This document shows positions 10,494 through 24,866 of a stretch of 64,000 nt of DNA, one piece after another. How positions within the stretch are numbered: the stretch's first letter is position 1; the number at the start of each line of letters is the position of its first letter. The notes under the pieces were generated by a model. The model had not been told where the DNA came from. It saw only the letters and a list, made by a program, of their open reading frames with translations, and searched no databases. Origin of the DNA: Thalassoglobus neptunius (GTDB lineage: Bacteria > Planctomycetota > Planctomycetia > Planctomycetales > Planctomycetaceae); the NCBI RefSeq assembly GCF_007859735.1, contig NZ_SIHI01000006.1, positions 1 to 64,000 on the forward strand, in the 5' to 3' direction. A program made the position numbers and the translations under genes.

Positions 10494-12152
10494 ATGTCCC
10501 CAGAGGAGCCTGCAACCGAGCCTCGCCTCCCGACGTCACATTCGGATTCAGGTGTCGTCCGCAATCTGCGAATGATCAGCCTGTGTACACTGCTCAGCCG
10601 TGTGCTCGGATTGGCTCGTGATATTGTGATGGCTTCTCTGTTCGGTGCGGGGACCATTCTCGATTTGTTTGTCGTTGCGTTTCGATTACCGAATCTCACT
10701 CGCCAGTTGTTCGGCGAAGGGGCATTGACCGCAGCCTTTCTTCCGGTCTTCTTGCGAGACCGTAGAGAGCATGGAGACAGAGTTGCCCGGGACACCATGA
10801 CAGCGGTGGCAATCGCGCTCTTTTCGTTTCTTTCGCTCTTTGTCCTTCTCGCGGAAGGTGTGTTGATCTGGTTTCTGGCGACGGCGGAACTTTCGGAATC
10901 AACGACTCTGCTGCTTCAGCTGTTGGCGATTCTGCTGCCCTATCTGGTGCTGATTTGCACGGCTGCGCTCTTTTCCGCCGGACTGCATGCCCTTCAAGTC
11001 TTTCTCTGGCCGGCTCTTGTGCCTGTCGTTTTGAATGTCTTCTGGCTCACAGGAGCTTTTATTTCGGTTCAGACGACGAGCGTCCCGGAAACTCGAGTGA
11101 AAATTGTCTCGCTCGCCATTCTGATTGCAGGCGCCGTTCAGTTGACGCTCCCGCTGACCGCGTTCTTCTGGATTGGAATGGGACCGACTCGAAGCTGGCG
11201 TCGACAGTGGCATCGTGTACGGGAGGTCATGTGGACGATGTTGCCCGTCGTTGCCGGAACGACTGTCATTCAGTGCAATGCTGTGCTGGACAGCTTGATG
11301 GCATGGGGCTTGTCTCGACCCGACAACGGCGGACCCGCTCCGCTTGAATCGTTCGGTCTTCCGGCACTCCTGCCAGCGGGGACAGCGAGCGAATTGTATA
11401 TCGGTCAGCGAATGTATCAGTTTCCGCTGGGGGTGTTCGGAGTGGCTCTCGGAACGGTCTTATATCCGTTGATGGCGCAGCATGCACAATCCGGGGATCT
11501 GACAGCACTCCGGAAAACTCTGGGAAGAGGATTGCGACTGACTGCCACGATCGCGGTTCCTGCCAGTGCCGGGCTCTTTCTTCTGGCGACACCTTTGACG
11601 AACTTGATGTTCCGACACGGAGAATTCACCGAAGAAGATGTTCGAATGACAGCCCGAATGATTTCGATTTACGGAGCAGGGGTGTGGGCTTACATCAGTT
11701 TGACGATTCTGAACCGGGCGTTTTATGCGCTCGGGGATCGGATTTCGCCGATGTGGTTTGGGATCGCGACTCTGGTGTTGAATTTTCTTTTGAATGTCGT
11801 GTTCGTTGTTTTGTTTCGAGGTGCAGGGCTGGCATTGGGAAGCGTTGTCGCAACAGCAATTCAGGTCTTCATGACGGTCTGGCTTCTCAATCGTCGAACG
11901 AGCGGTTTGCCCTGGGGAGAAATCGGAAAGACGACCATCCGGACTCTGTTGGCGACCACGATGATGGTCGGGGTTTGCCTGCTCTCAACGAGTCTTCTTC
12001 CTGCAGGAGAGGGGATGGCGACTTATGCTGTCCGCTTGATCGTGCCTCTGCTGGCTGGCATTCTGACGTATGTGGTCGCTGGGCGTATTGTGGGTCTCAG
12101 TGAGATTGATGAGTTTCTCAAAGCTGCGGAGCGTGATCGTGAATCCGTCTGA
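10494..12152 (+). CDS. murJ: Lipid II flippase MurJ (MviN)
   Basis: A polytopic membrane protein of 552 residues, about 14 helices, with the classic MurJ start: SLCTLLSRVLGLARDIVMASLFGAG and LPNLTRQLFGEGALTAAFLPVF. The family is known to flip lipid II across the inner membrane for peptidoglycan synthesis. Its presence bears on the long debate over planctomycete cell walls and supports a peptidoglycan pathway. Start: ATG at 10494 with GGAG five bases upstream; an in-frame TTG at 10491 is less likely. The last 14 bases overlap the next gene, suggesting translational coupling. Confidence 0.95.
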   Translation: MSPEEPATEPRLPTSHSDSGVVRNLRMISLCTLLSRVLGLARDIVMASLFGAGTILDLFVVAFRLPNLTRQLFGEGALTAAFLPVFLRDRREHGDRVARDTMTAVAIALFSFLSLFVLLAEGVLIWFLATAELSESTTLLLQLLAILLPYLVLICTAALFSAGLHALQVFLWPALVPVVLNVFWLTGAFISVQTTSVPETRVKIVSLAILIAGAVQLTLPLTAFFWIGMGPTRSWRRQWHRVREVMWTMLPVVAGTTVIQCNAVLDSLMAWGLSRPDNGGPAPLESFGLPALLPAGTASELYIGQRMYQFPLGVFGVALGTVLYPLMAQHAQSGDLTALRKTLGRGLRLTATIAVPASAGLFLLATPLTNLMFRHGEFTEEDVRMTARMISIYGAGVWAYISLTILNRAFYALGDRISPMWFGIATLVLNFLLNVVFVVLFRGAGLALGSVVATAIQVFMTVWLLNRRTSGLPWGEIGKTTIRTLLATTMMVGVCLLSTSLLPAGEGMATYAVRLIVPLLAGILTYVVAGRIVGLSEIDEFLKAAERDRESV

Positions 12153-13194
12153 ATCACCGCAAAGAAAATTTCAGATTGACCAGTCTTACGATTGGAACTT
12201 TGCTCATGCTCCACAGACTGCGGAGTCTTCCCCTGTTGCGAAACTTCCAGGCGATTGGACATTCTGCGGAAAGGCCGTGAATTCACCGTTGGGGATTGCG
12301 GCCGGTCCGTTGCTCAACGGGAACTGGGTGCGGTACTACGCATCGTTGGGGTTCGATGTGCTGACCTACAAAACCGTTCGAAGTGGGGTGAGAGAGTGCT
12401 ATCCGTTGCCGAATCTTGTTCCCGTCTCATCTGAAATGATGAATGGAACAGAACAGGTCACTCCCACAGCTTCGGAGATGGACGGAACATGGGCGGTTTC
12501 ATTTGGGATGCCTTCCAAAGAACCGGAGTTTTGGAAGAATGATATTCGGGAGACGAAGCAGTCTCTCGGCTCTGGACAACTGTTATCGGTGTCTGTCGTT
12601 GGAACAATGCAGGATGGATGGGGAATTGACGAGTTGGGAGCGGACTACGCGCAGTGTGCTTTCTGGGCGGTTGAGAGCGGAGCCGACTGCGTTGAGATGA
12701 ACTTTTCCTGTCCGAATGTTTGCAGTGAAGATGGGCAACTGTTTCAAAATCCGACCGAGGCAGCGACGGTCGCGGAGGCTGTTCGAAAACGGATCGGTGC
12801 TGACGTTCCGCTGCTTGTGAAGATCGGATTTCTCCCTGACAATGAGTTGCTCGCGGAACTTCTCTTGAAAGTCGGGGAGTTCGTAAATGCGTTCGTTTCG
12901 ACGAACAGCCTTCCGACTCAAGTGAGCCGAGAAGAAGGTGACCTTTTATTCTCGGGGGCATCGCGGGGAATTTGCGGTCGAGCGATTCGCGATGCTTCTG
13001 TCGATCAAATTCGGCGATGCCGAACGGTTGTCGAGACGCATGGACTGCCGGTCGAACTTGTCGGTGTCGGAGGGATCGAAACAGCTGCCGATGTCCGCCA
13101 GTATCTCGACGCGGGGGCGAACTCCGTTCAACTCGCAACTGCCGCAATGGTGAACCCTGAAGTCGGTCTGCAAATCCGCTCTGACTGGAGTTGA
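12139..13194 (+). CDS. Dihydroorotate dehydrogenase-like flavoprotein
   Basis: This 351-residue TIM-barrel FMN enzyme has the class 1 DHODH motif EMNFSCPNV, whose Cys is the catalytic base in class 1 enzymes. It also has LLVKIGFLPD, FVSTNSLP, and a phosphate-binding end VELVGVGGIETAADVRQYLDAGANSVQLATA. It is longer than PyrDA (about 310 residues), and no other pyr gene is close, so a role in pyrimidine metabolism is likely but a related dihydropyrimidine-type oxidoreductase is possible. The GTG at 12139 is preferred (GGAG seven bases upstream); an upstream frame to 12070 lies inside murJ. It overlaps murJ by 14 bases. Confidence 0.82.
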   Translation: MNPSESPQRKFQIDQSYDWNFAHAPQTAESSPVAKLPGDWTFCGKAVNSPLGIAAGPLLNGNWVRYYASLGFDVLTYKTVRSGVRECYPLPNLVPVSSEMMNGTEQVTPTASEMDGTWAVSFGMPSKEPEFWKNDIRETKQSLGSGQLLSVSVVGTMQDGWGIDELGADYAQCAFWAVESGADCVEMNFSCPNVCSEDGQLFQNPTEAATVAEAVRKRIGADVPLLVKIGFLPDNELLAELLLKVGEFVNAFVSTNSLPTQVSREEGDLLFSGASRGICGRAIRDASVDQIRRCRTVVETHGLPVELVGVGGIETAADVRQYLDAGANSVQLATAAMVNPEVGLQIRSDWS

Positions 13195-13228
13195 GAGCCT
13201 GTTTGACACCTGAAATTTCTGCTGCCAG

Positions 13229-14134
13229 CTAAGACTTTAACCCGGCGATCAGTTCTTCAATTGTTCGTTCGAAGAGTGCTGTCCCGCCGAATTTCATTCC
13301 GAGTTCGCGAAGCCGGTTCGTCTCGATTTGATTTTTAGGAGAGGTTTGTCCTCCCGTGATCTCGCTGGAACTCCCGGTCAGTGACTTGGCGAGAGTGGCG
13401 ACATCGAACTGTGAGATGTATCGGTCATAACAGTTGAACGCGCGTCCTTTGATCTCTTCTGCGTCTGCTTTCAGGCAGAGGTGAATCGCTTTCGCGACAT
13501 CCGCCGCGTGCACTTCTTTTCCTCCGCGAGAGCAGTTGACCGGCTCGCCGTTGATAATCGCTTGGACCATAGGAGCCCACTTGCTGTTTTCGACAGGCCG
13601 GTTGACGCCGTACACACCGGTCGGGCGGACGGCACTGATGGGCATTCCCTGACCAAGACCGTAGCTGTGAACGAACATTTCGATCGCTGCTTTGTGAGCG
13701 CCGTAATGACTCTTCATCCAAAGCGGATGTGTTTCGTCGAGAGGTCGGTCGTCGAGAATCACGTCGTGGACTGCGCATGTTGACACGAAGACGAATCGTT
13801 CGACGGATGCCTGAAACGCTGCGTCGATCAGCTTGAGGGTTCCCATCAGATTGACGTCGAGGTACGGAATCAAATCCCCTTCGCCGCCCATGAATTTTCC
13901 GCTCGGGTGAAAGAGGGCTGTGTGCGCGATGGCGTCGCATTCGGAAACAAACTCGCGCTCTTGTCCGTCACCGAGTGATCCCTCGATCCAGGTGATTGAA
14001 TCGGCGATTTCTTCGAATCCTCCGCGATCGCTCGAAGGACGAGACAGGCAAAGACAGGTGTGCCCAGCCTGAACCAGTTCGTAAACGAGATACCGCCCGA
14101 TAAATCCTGTCGCTCCAGTGACGCCGACTCGCAT
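13229..14134 (-). CDS. NAD-dependent epimerase/dehydratase (extended SDR)
   Basis: A 301-residue extended short-chain dehydrogenase. The N-terminus VGVTGATGFIGRYL is the NAD(P)-binding glycine motif, FVFVSTCAVHD carries the catalytic Ser/Thr region, and YGAHK is the Tyr-x3-Lys pair. RPTGVYG is the usual substrate-side motif. Such enzymes act on nucleotide sugars or on lipid, flavonoid or steroid-like substrates; the exact substrate cannot be read here. It converges with the dihydroorotate-dehydrogenase-like gene and diverges from mfd. Confidence 0.87.
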   Translation of the reverse strand: MRVGVTGATGFIGRYLVYELVQAGHTCLCLSRPSSDRGGFEEIADSITWIEGSLGDGQEREFVSECDAIAHTALFHPSGKFMGGEGDLIPYLDVNLMGTLKLIDAAFQASVERFVFVSTCAVHDVILDDRPLDETHPLWMKSHYGAHKAAIEMFVHSYGLGQGMPISAVRPTGVYGVNRPVENSKWAPMVQAIINGEPVNCSRGGKEVHAADVAKAIHLCLKADAEEIKGRAFNCYDRYISQFDVATLAKSLTGSSSEITGGQTSPKNQIETNRLRELGMKFGGTALFERTIEELIAGLKS

Positions 14135-14530
14135 TCGTTCCTCCGCGATTCAAATTGCCGATCCGATCAAATTGCCGCTCTGAAACCGGTCGGTCAGTCT
14201 TCTTCCAGCATGGTCTGTGATGACGAACTGTCAACTCAAATTCAACACCTCGTTCGCGCAGGTTACAGCAGGGCAACTCTTGTTCACACCATCGTGAAAG
14301 ATGTTCTCGAGTGTGGATTGAGAACGCCGTTCGTGGTCAAAACTTTGGGGCGCGAATGGAGTCGGATTCGAAGCGGCTCCCGATTTTGAGGGTTTCTGCC
14401 CTCTTCTGTTCGAAGTGCATTCGGTCAAAGGAAAATAGAGACACGCACTGGGCTGTTCGGTTTTCCGCATGTTTCTCAAACAGCAAGATTGGAATAAATT
14501 TGACGCCATTGCTACAGTTCTTTACGAAAA
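14135..14530. other. Intergenic region between divergent SDR and mfd
   Basis: About 400 bases without a plausible gene. Open frames here lack coding character. Promoters for the SDR (leftward) and mfd (rightward) should lie inside; I cannot point to convincing hexamers. Confidence 0.5.
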
Positions 14531-17500
14531 ATGCCCGGCCAACAGCATGAAATCCGGGAGTTGCCGGATCTTGTTCAAACGCTGAGTGACGTTGAATCGT
14601 TTCAGTCTGTCGTCGCTGCACTGCGACGCGGTTCAAGTGGAACGATTGATGGCGCGTGGGGATCATCATGCGCGCTGGTGGCAACGACAATTGCCGAATC
14701 TGCACCGGGACCGCTTCTGATCGTGCTCCCGCGAATCAGCGAAGTCGAAGATTTTGCCCTCGATCTGGCTTCGTTTCTCGATGATTCGCCAGTGATCTTT
14801 CCAGCTTGGGAGGCACTTCCGAAGGAGCACTCTGTTTCGGATTCGGTTTTTGGAGCGAGGCTGCGAGTTCTGCAGTCGATGGAATCCGGAGCCTGTCCGA
14901 AGATCATCGTCACGACACTTCCGGCTTTGTTGCAGCCTGTCCCAGCTCGGTCGGAACGGGAGTCATCGACCCGATTGCTGAAAATCGGCGAAGTCATTGA
15001 CTCGGAAGAACTCCTCAAATGGCTTGTCGATCGCGGTTTCGAGCGAGTTCCTGCAATCGAAAAACCGGGTGAATTCGCGGTCCATGGGGGAATTATTGAT
15101 CTCTTTCCGCCCGATGCCATCGACCCGATCCGAATGGAACTGTTCGGCGACGAGATTGATTCACTGCGATCGTTTGACGTTGAAACACAGCGCAAGGTTG
15201 AGGATCTGAAAGAGTCGAGGCTCATTGCGGTCGCTCCCGCTGATGAGACAACATCTGAACCATTGGGAACGGCGAGTTTTCTGGATTCATTGCCAGAAAA
15301 CAGCTGGATCATGATTTCAGAACTCACGGATCTTGTCGACGAGGGAAAGAAGTATCTTCAGCGGCTTGAGAATCCGCGGGGGCTGTACAGTGTCGATGCG
15401 ACGTTGGCGAAGTGTACGGAAAAGCCGACGGTGTCTGTCGCGGCACTGGCTGAAGCCAGCTTTGAGATCACAAGCCATTTACAGATTGAATCGACCGAGC
15501 GATTTTCCGGTCCGAAGAATGAGGTGATTCAAGAACTCGCGACGGTTGTCGGGGCGGAAGAACAAGTCCTCATTGCATGCCACAACGAAGGTGAGCGGGA
15601 ACGTCTTTCGGAGCTGATTCAGGAAGAGCATGCGGAACTCTTCAAGCGTGTGCGACTCTGCATCGGAGCGGTCACTCAGGGTTACCGACTTGTCTTCGCG
15701 AATACGGTCGTTCTCAGCGACAACGAACTGTTTAACCGTGTGCATGTGCGGGCACCGGCGAAGTCGAAGAACAAGCGGATCGCCAGTCGCGCCATCGACA
15801 GCTTTCTCGATCTCAACGAAGGTGATCTGGTTGTCCACCTAACGCATGGAATCGGTCGCTATCTCGGGATGAAACTTCTCGATCAGGAAGGAGAACAGGA
15901 AGAGCATCTGATTATCGAATTCCGGGATGGCGTTCGAATTTTTGTGCCGGTCACGTTGATTCACCTCGTGCAGAAGTACATCGGTGCGTCCAAAGGCGCG
16001 CCGCGACTTTCGAAAGTTGGAGGTTCGACTTGGGCGAAGAACAAAAAGAAGGTCGCTGATGCCGTCTCCGACATGGCTTCGGACATGTTGAAGCTGCAAG
16101 CTCAACGGGCCATGCAAACGGGAATGGCGTGCCCTCCCGATTCTCGCTGGCAGCAGGAGTTTGATACGTCGTTTCCGTTCGTTGAAACCAACGATCAATC
16201 GCTGGCAATTGATGACATCAAGCGCGACTTGATGGATTTGAAGCCGATGGATCGGCTGATTTGTGGGGATGTCGGTTTCGGAAAAACGGAAGTCGCAATG
16301 CGGGCGGCCTTTAAAATGGTTGATGCCGGACGGCAAGTGGCAGTGCTTGTTCCGACGACCGTTCTGGCGCAGCAACACTATCGATCGTTCGTTTCTCGAA
16401 TGGCCGATTTTCCGATTCAGATCGATGTTTTGTCCCGTTTCAAAACCAGAGGTCAACAACGGAAACTCCTGAAAAAACTCCAGGAAGGTAGTGTCGATAT
16501 CGTGATCGGGACGCACCGAATCGTTCAACAGGATGTCCAGTTTCGCAACTTGGGACTTCTGATCGTCGATGAAGAACAGCGTTTCGGAGTGGCGGCGAAG
16601 GAGATGTTGAAGCAACTCCGGTTGAATGTGGATGTGTTGACGTTAAGTGCGACACCAATTCCGCGGACGTTGCATCTTTCGCTATTGGGAATTCGGGACA
16701 TCTCAAACCTGACCACTCCTCCGCAAGAACGTCTGCCGATTGAAACACGAATCTGCCGTTGGGATGGCGATCTGATCCGTTCAGCGGTGATGCGTGAGTT
16801 CAACCGGGGGGGACAAGTCTATTTTGTGCACAATCGCGTGTACGACATCCGCAAAATCGCGGACAGATTGCAGCAGATCGTTCCCGAAGCCGAAATTGTG
16901 ATCGCTCACGGTCAGATGGGGCCGGAAGAACTTGAAGAGAACATGGTCAAGTTCGTGAACGGCAAAGCAGATATTCTGGTCGCGACGACGATCATCGAGA
17001 GCGGGCTCGACATTCCGACTGCCAATACGATGTTCATCCATCAGGCAGAGAATTATGGGCTTGCAGATTTGCATCAGTTGCGGGGACGCGTCGGACGAGA
17101 CAAACATCGGGCGTATTGCTATCTCCTAGTCGGCGAAGGGAAAACGCTTTCGACGGTTGCGGCTCGTCGACTCAAGGCGATCGAAGAATTCAGTGAGCTG
17201 GGAGCTGGGTTCAAGATTTCGATGCGGGATCTCGAAATCCGCGGGGCAGGGAATATTCTGGGAACCGAGCAAAGCGGGCACATCTCAACAGTCGGCTACG
17301 AGTTGTATTGTCAACTTCTTGAAAACTCCGTGCGTCGGCTTAAAGATCTTCCGGAGCGAGAAAGTCCGCATGTCAATCTCGACCTTCCGGTCACTGCATA
17401 CTTACCCAGTCCCTATATTCCCCCGGGGCGCCACAAGATTGACGTGTATCGGAAACTTTCGTCAGTGGCGACGCTCAAAGAGCTGCAGGAAGTGACAGAT

Positions 17501-17785
17501 GAAATTCGCGACCGATTCGGGCCAATTCCCGACGAAGGTGCGCAATTCATTAGTATGAAAGAACTTGAGTTATACGCGTATCAATGGGGCGTCGATCAGA
17601 TTCGTCTTGAAGAGGATCGGTTTGCAGTCTTGAGTTATTCCGATCCACAACGAATCCACACTCTTGCGGGACGGCTGAAAAAGAAGCTGAGGATCGTCGA
17701 CCGGCAGAATGCGTACCTTGTCTTGCCGAAAAAGGCCCTTCTGGGGGCAGATTTAGTCGAGTTTCTAAAATCCGTGTTGCGTTAA
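14531..17785 (+). CDS. mfd: Transcription-repair coupling factor Mfd
   Basis: The 1084-residue protein has the full Mfd order. First come UvrB-like N-terminal domains (from PGPLLIVLPRISEVEDFALD to VHGGIIDLFPPDAIDPIRMELFGDEIDSLR), then the RNA-polymerase interaction domain around LVVHLTHGIGRYLGM. The RecG-like translocase follows, with Walker A GDVGFGKTE, motif II DEEQRFGV, motif III LSATPIPRTL, and the later QLRGRVGR. The TRCF C-terminal domain ends the protein. Mfd displaces stalled RNA polymerase and recruits UvrA. Length is close to other Mfd proteins, with no visible lesions. The PPIase lipoprotein gene follows on the same strand after about 200 bases. Confidence 0.97.
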   Translation: MPGQQHEIRELPDLVQTLSDVESFQSVVAALRRGSSGTIDGAWGSSCALVATTIAESAPGPLLIVLPRISEVEDFALDLASFLDDSPVIFPAWEALPKEHSVSDSVFGARLRVLQSMESGACPKIIVTTLPALLQPVPARSERESSTRLLKIGEVIDSEELLKWLVDRGFERVPAIEKPGEFAVHGGIIDLFPPDAIDPIRMELFGDEIDSLRSFDVETQRKVEDLKESRLIAVAPADETTSEPLGTASFLDSLPENSWIMISELTDLVDEGKKYLQRLENPRGLYSVDATLAKCTEKPTVSVAALAEASFEITSHLQIESTERFSGPKNEVIQELATVVGAEEQVLIACHNEGERERLSELIQEEHAELFKRVRLCIGAVTQGYRLVFANTVVLSDNELFNRVHVRAPAKSKNKRIASRAIDSFLDLNEGDLVVHLTHGIGRYLGMKLLDQEGEQEEHLIIEFRDGVRIFVPVTLIHLVQKYIGASKGAPRLSKVGGSTWAKNKKKVADAVSDMASDMLKLQAQRAMQTGMACPPDSRWQQEFDTSFPFVETNDQSLAIDDIKRDLMDLKPMDRLICGDVGFGKTEVAMRAAFKMVDAGRQVAVLVPTTVLAQQHYRSFVSRMADFPIQIDVLSRFKTRGQQRKLLKKLQEGSVDIVIGTHRIVQQDVQFRNLGLLIVDEEQRFGVAAKEMLKQLRLNVDVLTLSATPIPRTLHLSLLGIRDISNLTTPPQERLPIETRICRWDGDLIRSAVMREFNRGGQVYFVHNRVYDIRKIADRLQQIVPEAEIVIAHGQMGPEELEENMVKFVNGKADILVATTIIESGLDIPTANTMFIHQAENYGLADLHQLRGRVGRDKHRAYCYLLVGEGKTLSTVAARRLKAIEEFSELGAGFKISMRDLEIRGAGNILGTEQSGHISTVGYELYCQLLENSVRRLKDLPERESPHVNLDLPVTAYLPSPYIPPGRHKIDVYRKLSSVATLKELQEVTDEIRDRFGPIPDEGAQFISMKELELYAYQWGVDQIRLEEDRFAVLSYSDPQRIHTLAGRLKKKLRIVDRQNAYLVLPKKALLGADLVEFLKSVLR

Positions 17786-17989
17786 TTCTCGAAGCCGGGA
17801 TATAAGCCAGTCCCTCTCCTCCGCCAACCGGGTTTTTCCCCAGTGAATTCACGGTTTCGGATTTTTCTGGCTCCCCCTACACAGCCCGCAAAATTCCGAA
17901 GCCAAGCAGAGTCTGGTTTCACCGTTCGTTGTGTCCTCACGCTCGGTCACATGCGATTCTGTGAATCAGATGTACGACAAGTTTGGCCC

Positions 17990-19132
17990 ATGTCCCGAAT
18001 CCTCATCATCCTGGCGGTTGTTTCAGTATTTGGTTGCTCCGGCAATCGTAGCTACGATGTGGCGAATCCCGTCGTTGGCCCGCCACCTCCCCGATATGAC
18101 AATGCCGAGCAAATTGCTCGAGCTGCGGATGCTCAGGGAGTGATCCAGCAGGCAAGCTTCGATACCGAGGCCCCATTGTCGATGACCACTGTCATTGCTC
18201 GCGTCAATGGAACTCCCATTCTCGCTGGTCAGGTCCTCGAACCATACGCAGCAAAACTCGCTCAGGCGAGCAAGCAACTTCCTGCCAGCGAAATTCGCAA
18301 AGCTCAGGAAGGAATCATCAAGCGGGAACTGCCTCCTCAGATTGAACAGACCATCATGGTCAATGAGGTGAAGTCCAAGCTCACCGAAGAGCAACTTTCT
18401 GCGATCGACGAACAGCTCGATAAGTTCTTCGATATTGAAATCGAAAAAATGAAGGCGAAGGCTCAGGTCAGCAACCTTGCAGAACTCGAAGGTGCTCTCC
18501 AGCAACAGGGGATGTCGCTGGTGACTCTGCGAGAAATGTTCGGTGACCGACAGCTGGCCGGTGAATACATCAAAGGACGGGTGACACAGGATGCACCTGT
18601 CACACGAGCGGAACTGCTCGAAGAATACAATCGGCGACGTGAAGAATATGCTCAGCCGGAGCAAGTCAAATGGCAACAGCTTCAGGTGACGTTTGCCTCG
18701 CATGGCTCTCGCAGTCGGGCAGGCGAGGTTTACAACAAAGCGATTGCTGAGCTGAAAGCCGGATCTGAATTCACTGATCTTGTCAAGAAGTATTCCGATG
18801 GTCCTCTGAAAGATTCCGGGGGACACTGGGACTGGACCCAGCCTCAGAGTATCGCAAATGTTGAGGTCCGAAAATCTCTGGCGGAACTCCCCGTGGGGAA
18901 CTTGAGCCAGACAATTGAAACAGACAAAGCATTCCTGGTGGTCAAGCTCACCGGGCATCGTCCTGCGTCTTACACCCCGTTTGAGGAAGTGCAGGAAGAG
19001 ATCCGGAAGTCGCTCATTAATAGACGCCAGGAAGAACAAGTGGAAACAATCATCGCCGAACTCAAAGACCAGGCGGTGATCGAAACGATGTTCGATGAGG
19101 GATTTTTCGGTGGCGGAGTCACTCTTCAGTAG
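17990..19132 (+). CDS. Peptidyl-prolyl isomerase lipoprotein (PpiC/SurA-like)
   Basis: From the ATG at 17990 the product has a lipoprotein signal: MSRILIILAVVSVFGC, with the lipobox Cys at residue 16. A SurA-N-like helical chaperone region follows (ARVNGTPILAGQVLEPYAAK and onward), then a parvulin domain near residues 225-330 (EFTDLVKKYSDGPLKDSGGH, LPVGNLSQTIETDKAFLVVKL). It would be anchored to a membrane facing the periplasm and help fold outer-membrane proteins. The giant secretin next door is an obvious candidate client (inference). The upstream extension of the frame to 17843 is basic, non-signal sequence and is rejected as coding. Length 380 residues. Confidence 0.88.
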   Translation: MSRILIILAVVSVFGCSGNRSYDVANPVVGPPPPRYDNAEQIARAADAQGVIQQASFDTEAPLSMTTVIARVNGTPILAGQVLEPYAAKLAQASKQLPASEIRKAQEGIIKRELPPQIEQTIMVNEVKSKLTEEQLSAIDEQLDKFFDIEIEKMKAKAQVSNLAELEGALQQQGMSLVTLREMFGDRQLAGEYIKGRVTQDAPVTRAELLEEYNRRREEYAQPEQVKWQQLQVTFASHGSRSRAGEVYNKAIAELKAGSEFTDLVKKYSDGPLKDSGGHWDWTQPQSIANVEVRKSLAELPVGNLSQTIETDKAFLVVKLTGHRPASYTPFEEVQEEIRKSLINRRQEEQVETIIAELKDQAVIETMFDEGFFGGGVTLQ

Positions 19133-19438
19133 TCACAGCCTGACAAGATGTCTGGTTACAATTTCTGAAGAACTCCAGATTCGGCGAGTGCTGCCGAAAC
19201 AAGTCATCGAAACGGCGGAATTTGGAATTCCACCAACTCCCGTATTGACCCATCAAAACGGACTGAGTTATTAGCGTTTTCAACTCACTGAACTACTTAC
19301 TTCACTTCTCAACGACATTTCGTCTCAACGTCCGAGAGTCAGGGATCGACTCGTCAACGTCATGGAGAAATCTGTGGTGCGATGACTCGCCTGGCTTGAG
19401 GTCAGCTTCCAATCCTCATAGCAGCGGCAAAACGAGTC
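19133..19438. other. Intergenic region upstream of the secretin gene
   Basis: Roughly 300 bases with no gene. It should hold the secretin promoter if the gene is not co-transcribed with the PPIase gene. I found no terminator-like hairpin after 19132. Confidence 0.5.
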
Positions 19439-24031
<4,593 letters not shown>

Positions 24032-24192
24032 GTTTTCTCAACGGTGTTTGATTTCTGTCCGCAGACGCACGTCAGATCTGATCTGGCGTGCGGAACAGAG
24101 ACCGCGGACTCTTACTTCAAGAAGTGCTAGACCTCTTGATTTGTCCTCAAACCGCCCCCCCCCTAGGTGAGAGGATAGACGTCTCAGGCAGT

Positions 24193-24229
24193 GGCTGCTC
24201 GATCCCTTGGTCGAGCAGCCCTTCTTTTT
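24193..24229 (+). terminator. Rho-independent terminator after the secretin gene
   Basis: A perfect 10-bp stem GGCTGCTCGA (24193-24202) / TCGAGCAGCC (24211-24220) with an 8-base loop is followed by CTTCTTTTT. It lies 162 bases after the secretin stop codon. Confidence 0.87.
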
Positions 24230-24607
24230 GCGCTGAACGCTTTCGCGCATCGTCGATTGCTTTTGAAATCGACGTTCTCATTCCGTGCTGCGTGATCGAT
24301 GGGCTGACTTTAGAGCGTCACTGCACCGAATTTGTGACCACTGATTCCACGGAGCATCTCTCTCGAAGTTCTTCTCGTTCATCGAATTGCATCAGCCGCT
24401 GTGTGAACACTGTCGAATTGTTCAATTTCGCTCAGTCGTTCGGTTGTTCGTCACGAGGTCTTCGCTGACAATGTTGTGTTGCTAAAGATGCTGAGTCATT
24501 GAAGCGGAGAGCCTCAGGCAACGTGCATTTTCCCCAGCGAGGAAGCAGTTTCCAGAGAGTTGGGGGCAGTGAGTTCGTCTCCTTCCGTGCCATTGGCATT
24601 CATCATT

Positions 24608-24643
24608 TTCACGAAAGGAAACGTATTCACGAAAGGCAACGTA
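24608..24643. repeat. 18-bp tandem duplication
   Basis: Two adjacent 18-base units, 24608-24625 and 24626-24643, differ at one base (TTCACGAAAGGAAACGTA versus ...GGCAACGTA). They lie in non-coding DNA. Either a replication-slippage product or paired regulatory sites upstream of the vWA gene. Confidence 0.7.
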
Positions 24644-24866
24644 CGGTTTGTGGTCCGAATTCATGACAAGCGCGTTCCCGTTCAATTCGTGGGAACTTCC
24701 ATTCACTGCATAAACGTTTGCGGCAGTTTCTTTGTACTCACCCGGTTCGTATCTTTTGATGAATGCAGCGTTTACGCGTACAAATGGCTGCCAACCTCAG
24801 ACGAAGATGATTTAGACTGATTCAACTCTCCAACGGTTTGTTTTCCCTGTCACTCGATTGAGACGA

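Larger units (their letters stand above)
24032..24866. other. Long intergenic region with terminator and short tandem repeat
   Basis: About 830 bases without a convincing gene. It holds a run of nine C (24155-24163), a strong terminator (24193-24229) and an 18-bp tandem duplication (24608-24643). Short frames at 24088-24468 and 24560-24820 have no family character. The promoter of the vWA gene at 24867 should be in the last third. Confidence 0.6.

Noticed and set aside
18023..19039. 338-residue frame on the minus strand
   Set aside because: Antisense to the PPIase lipoprotein gene.
24088..24468. 126-residue frame after the secretin gene
   Set aside because: It spans the terminator hairpin and has no protein-like pattern.
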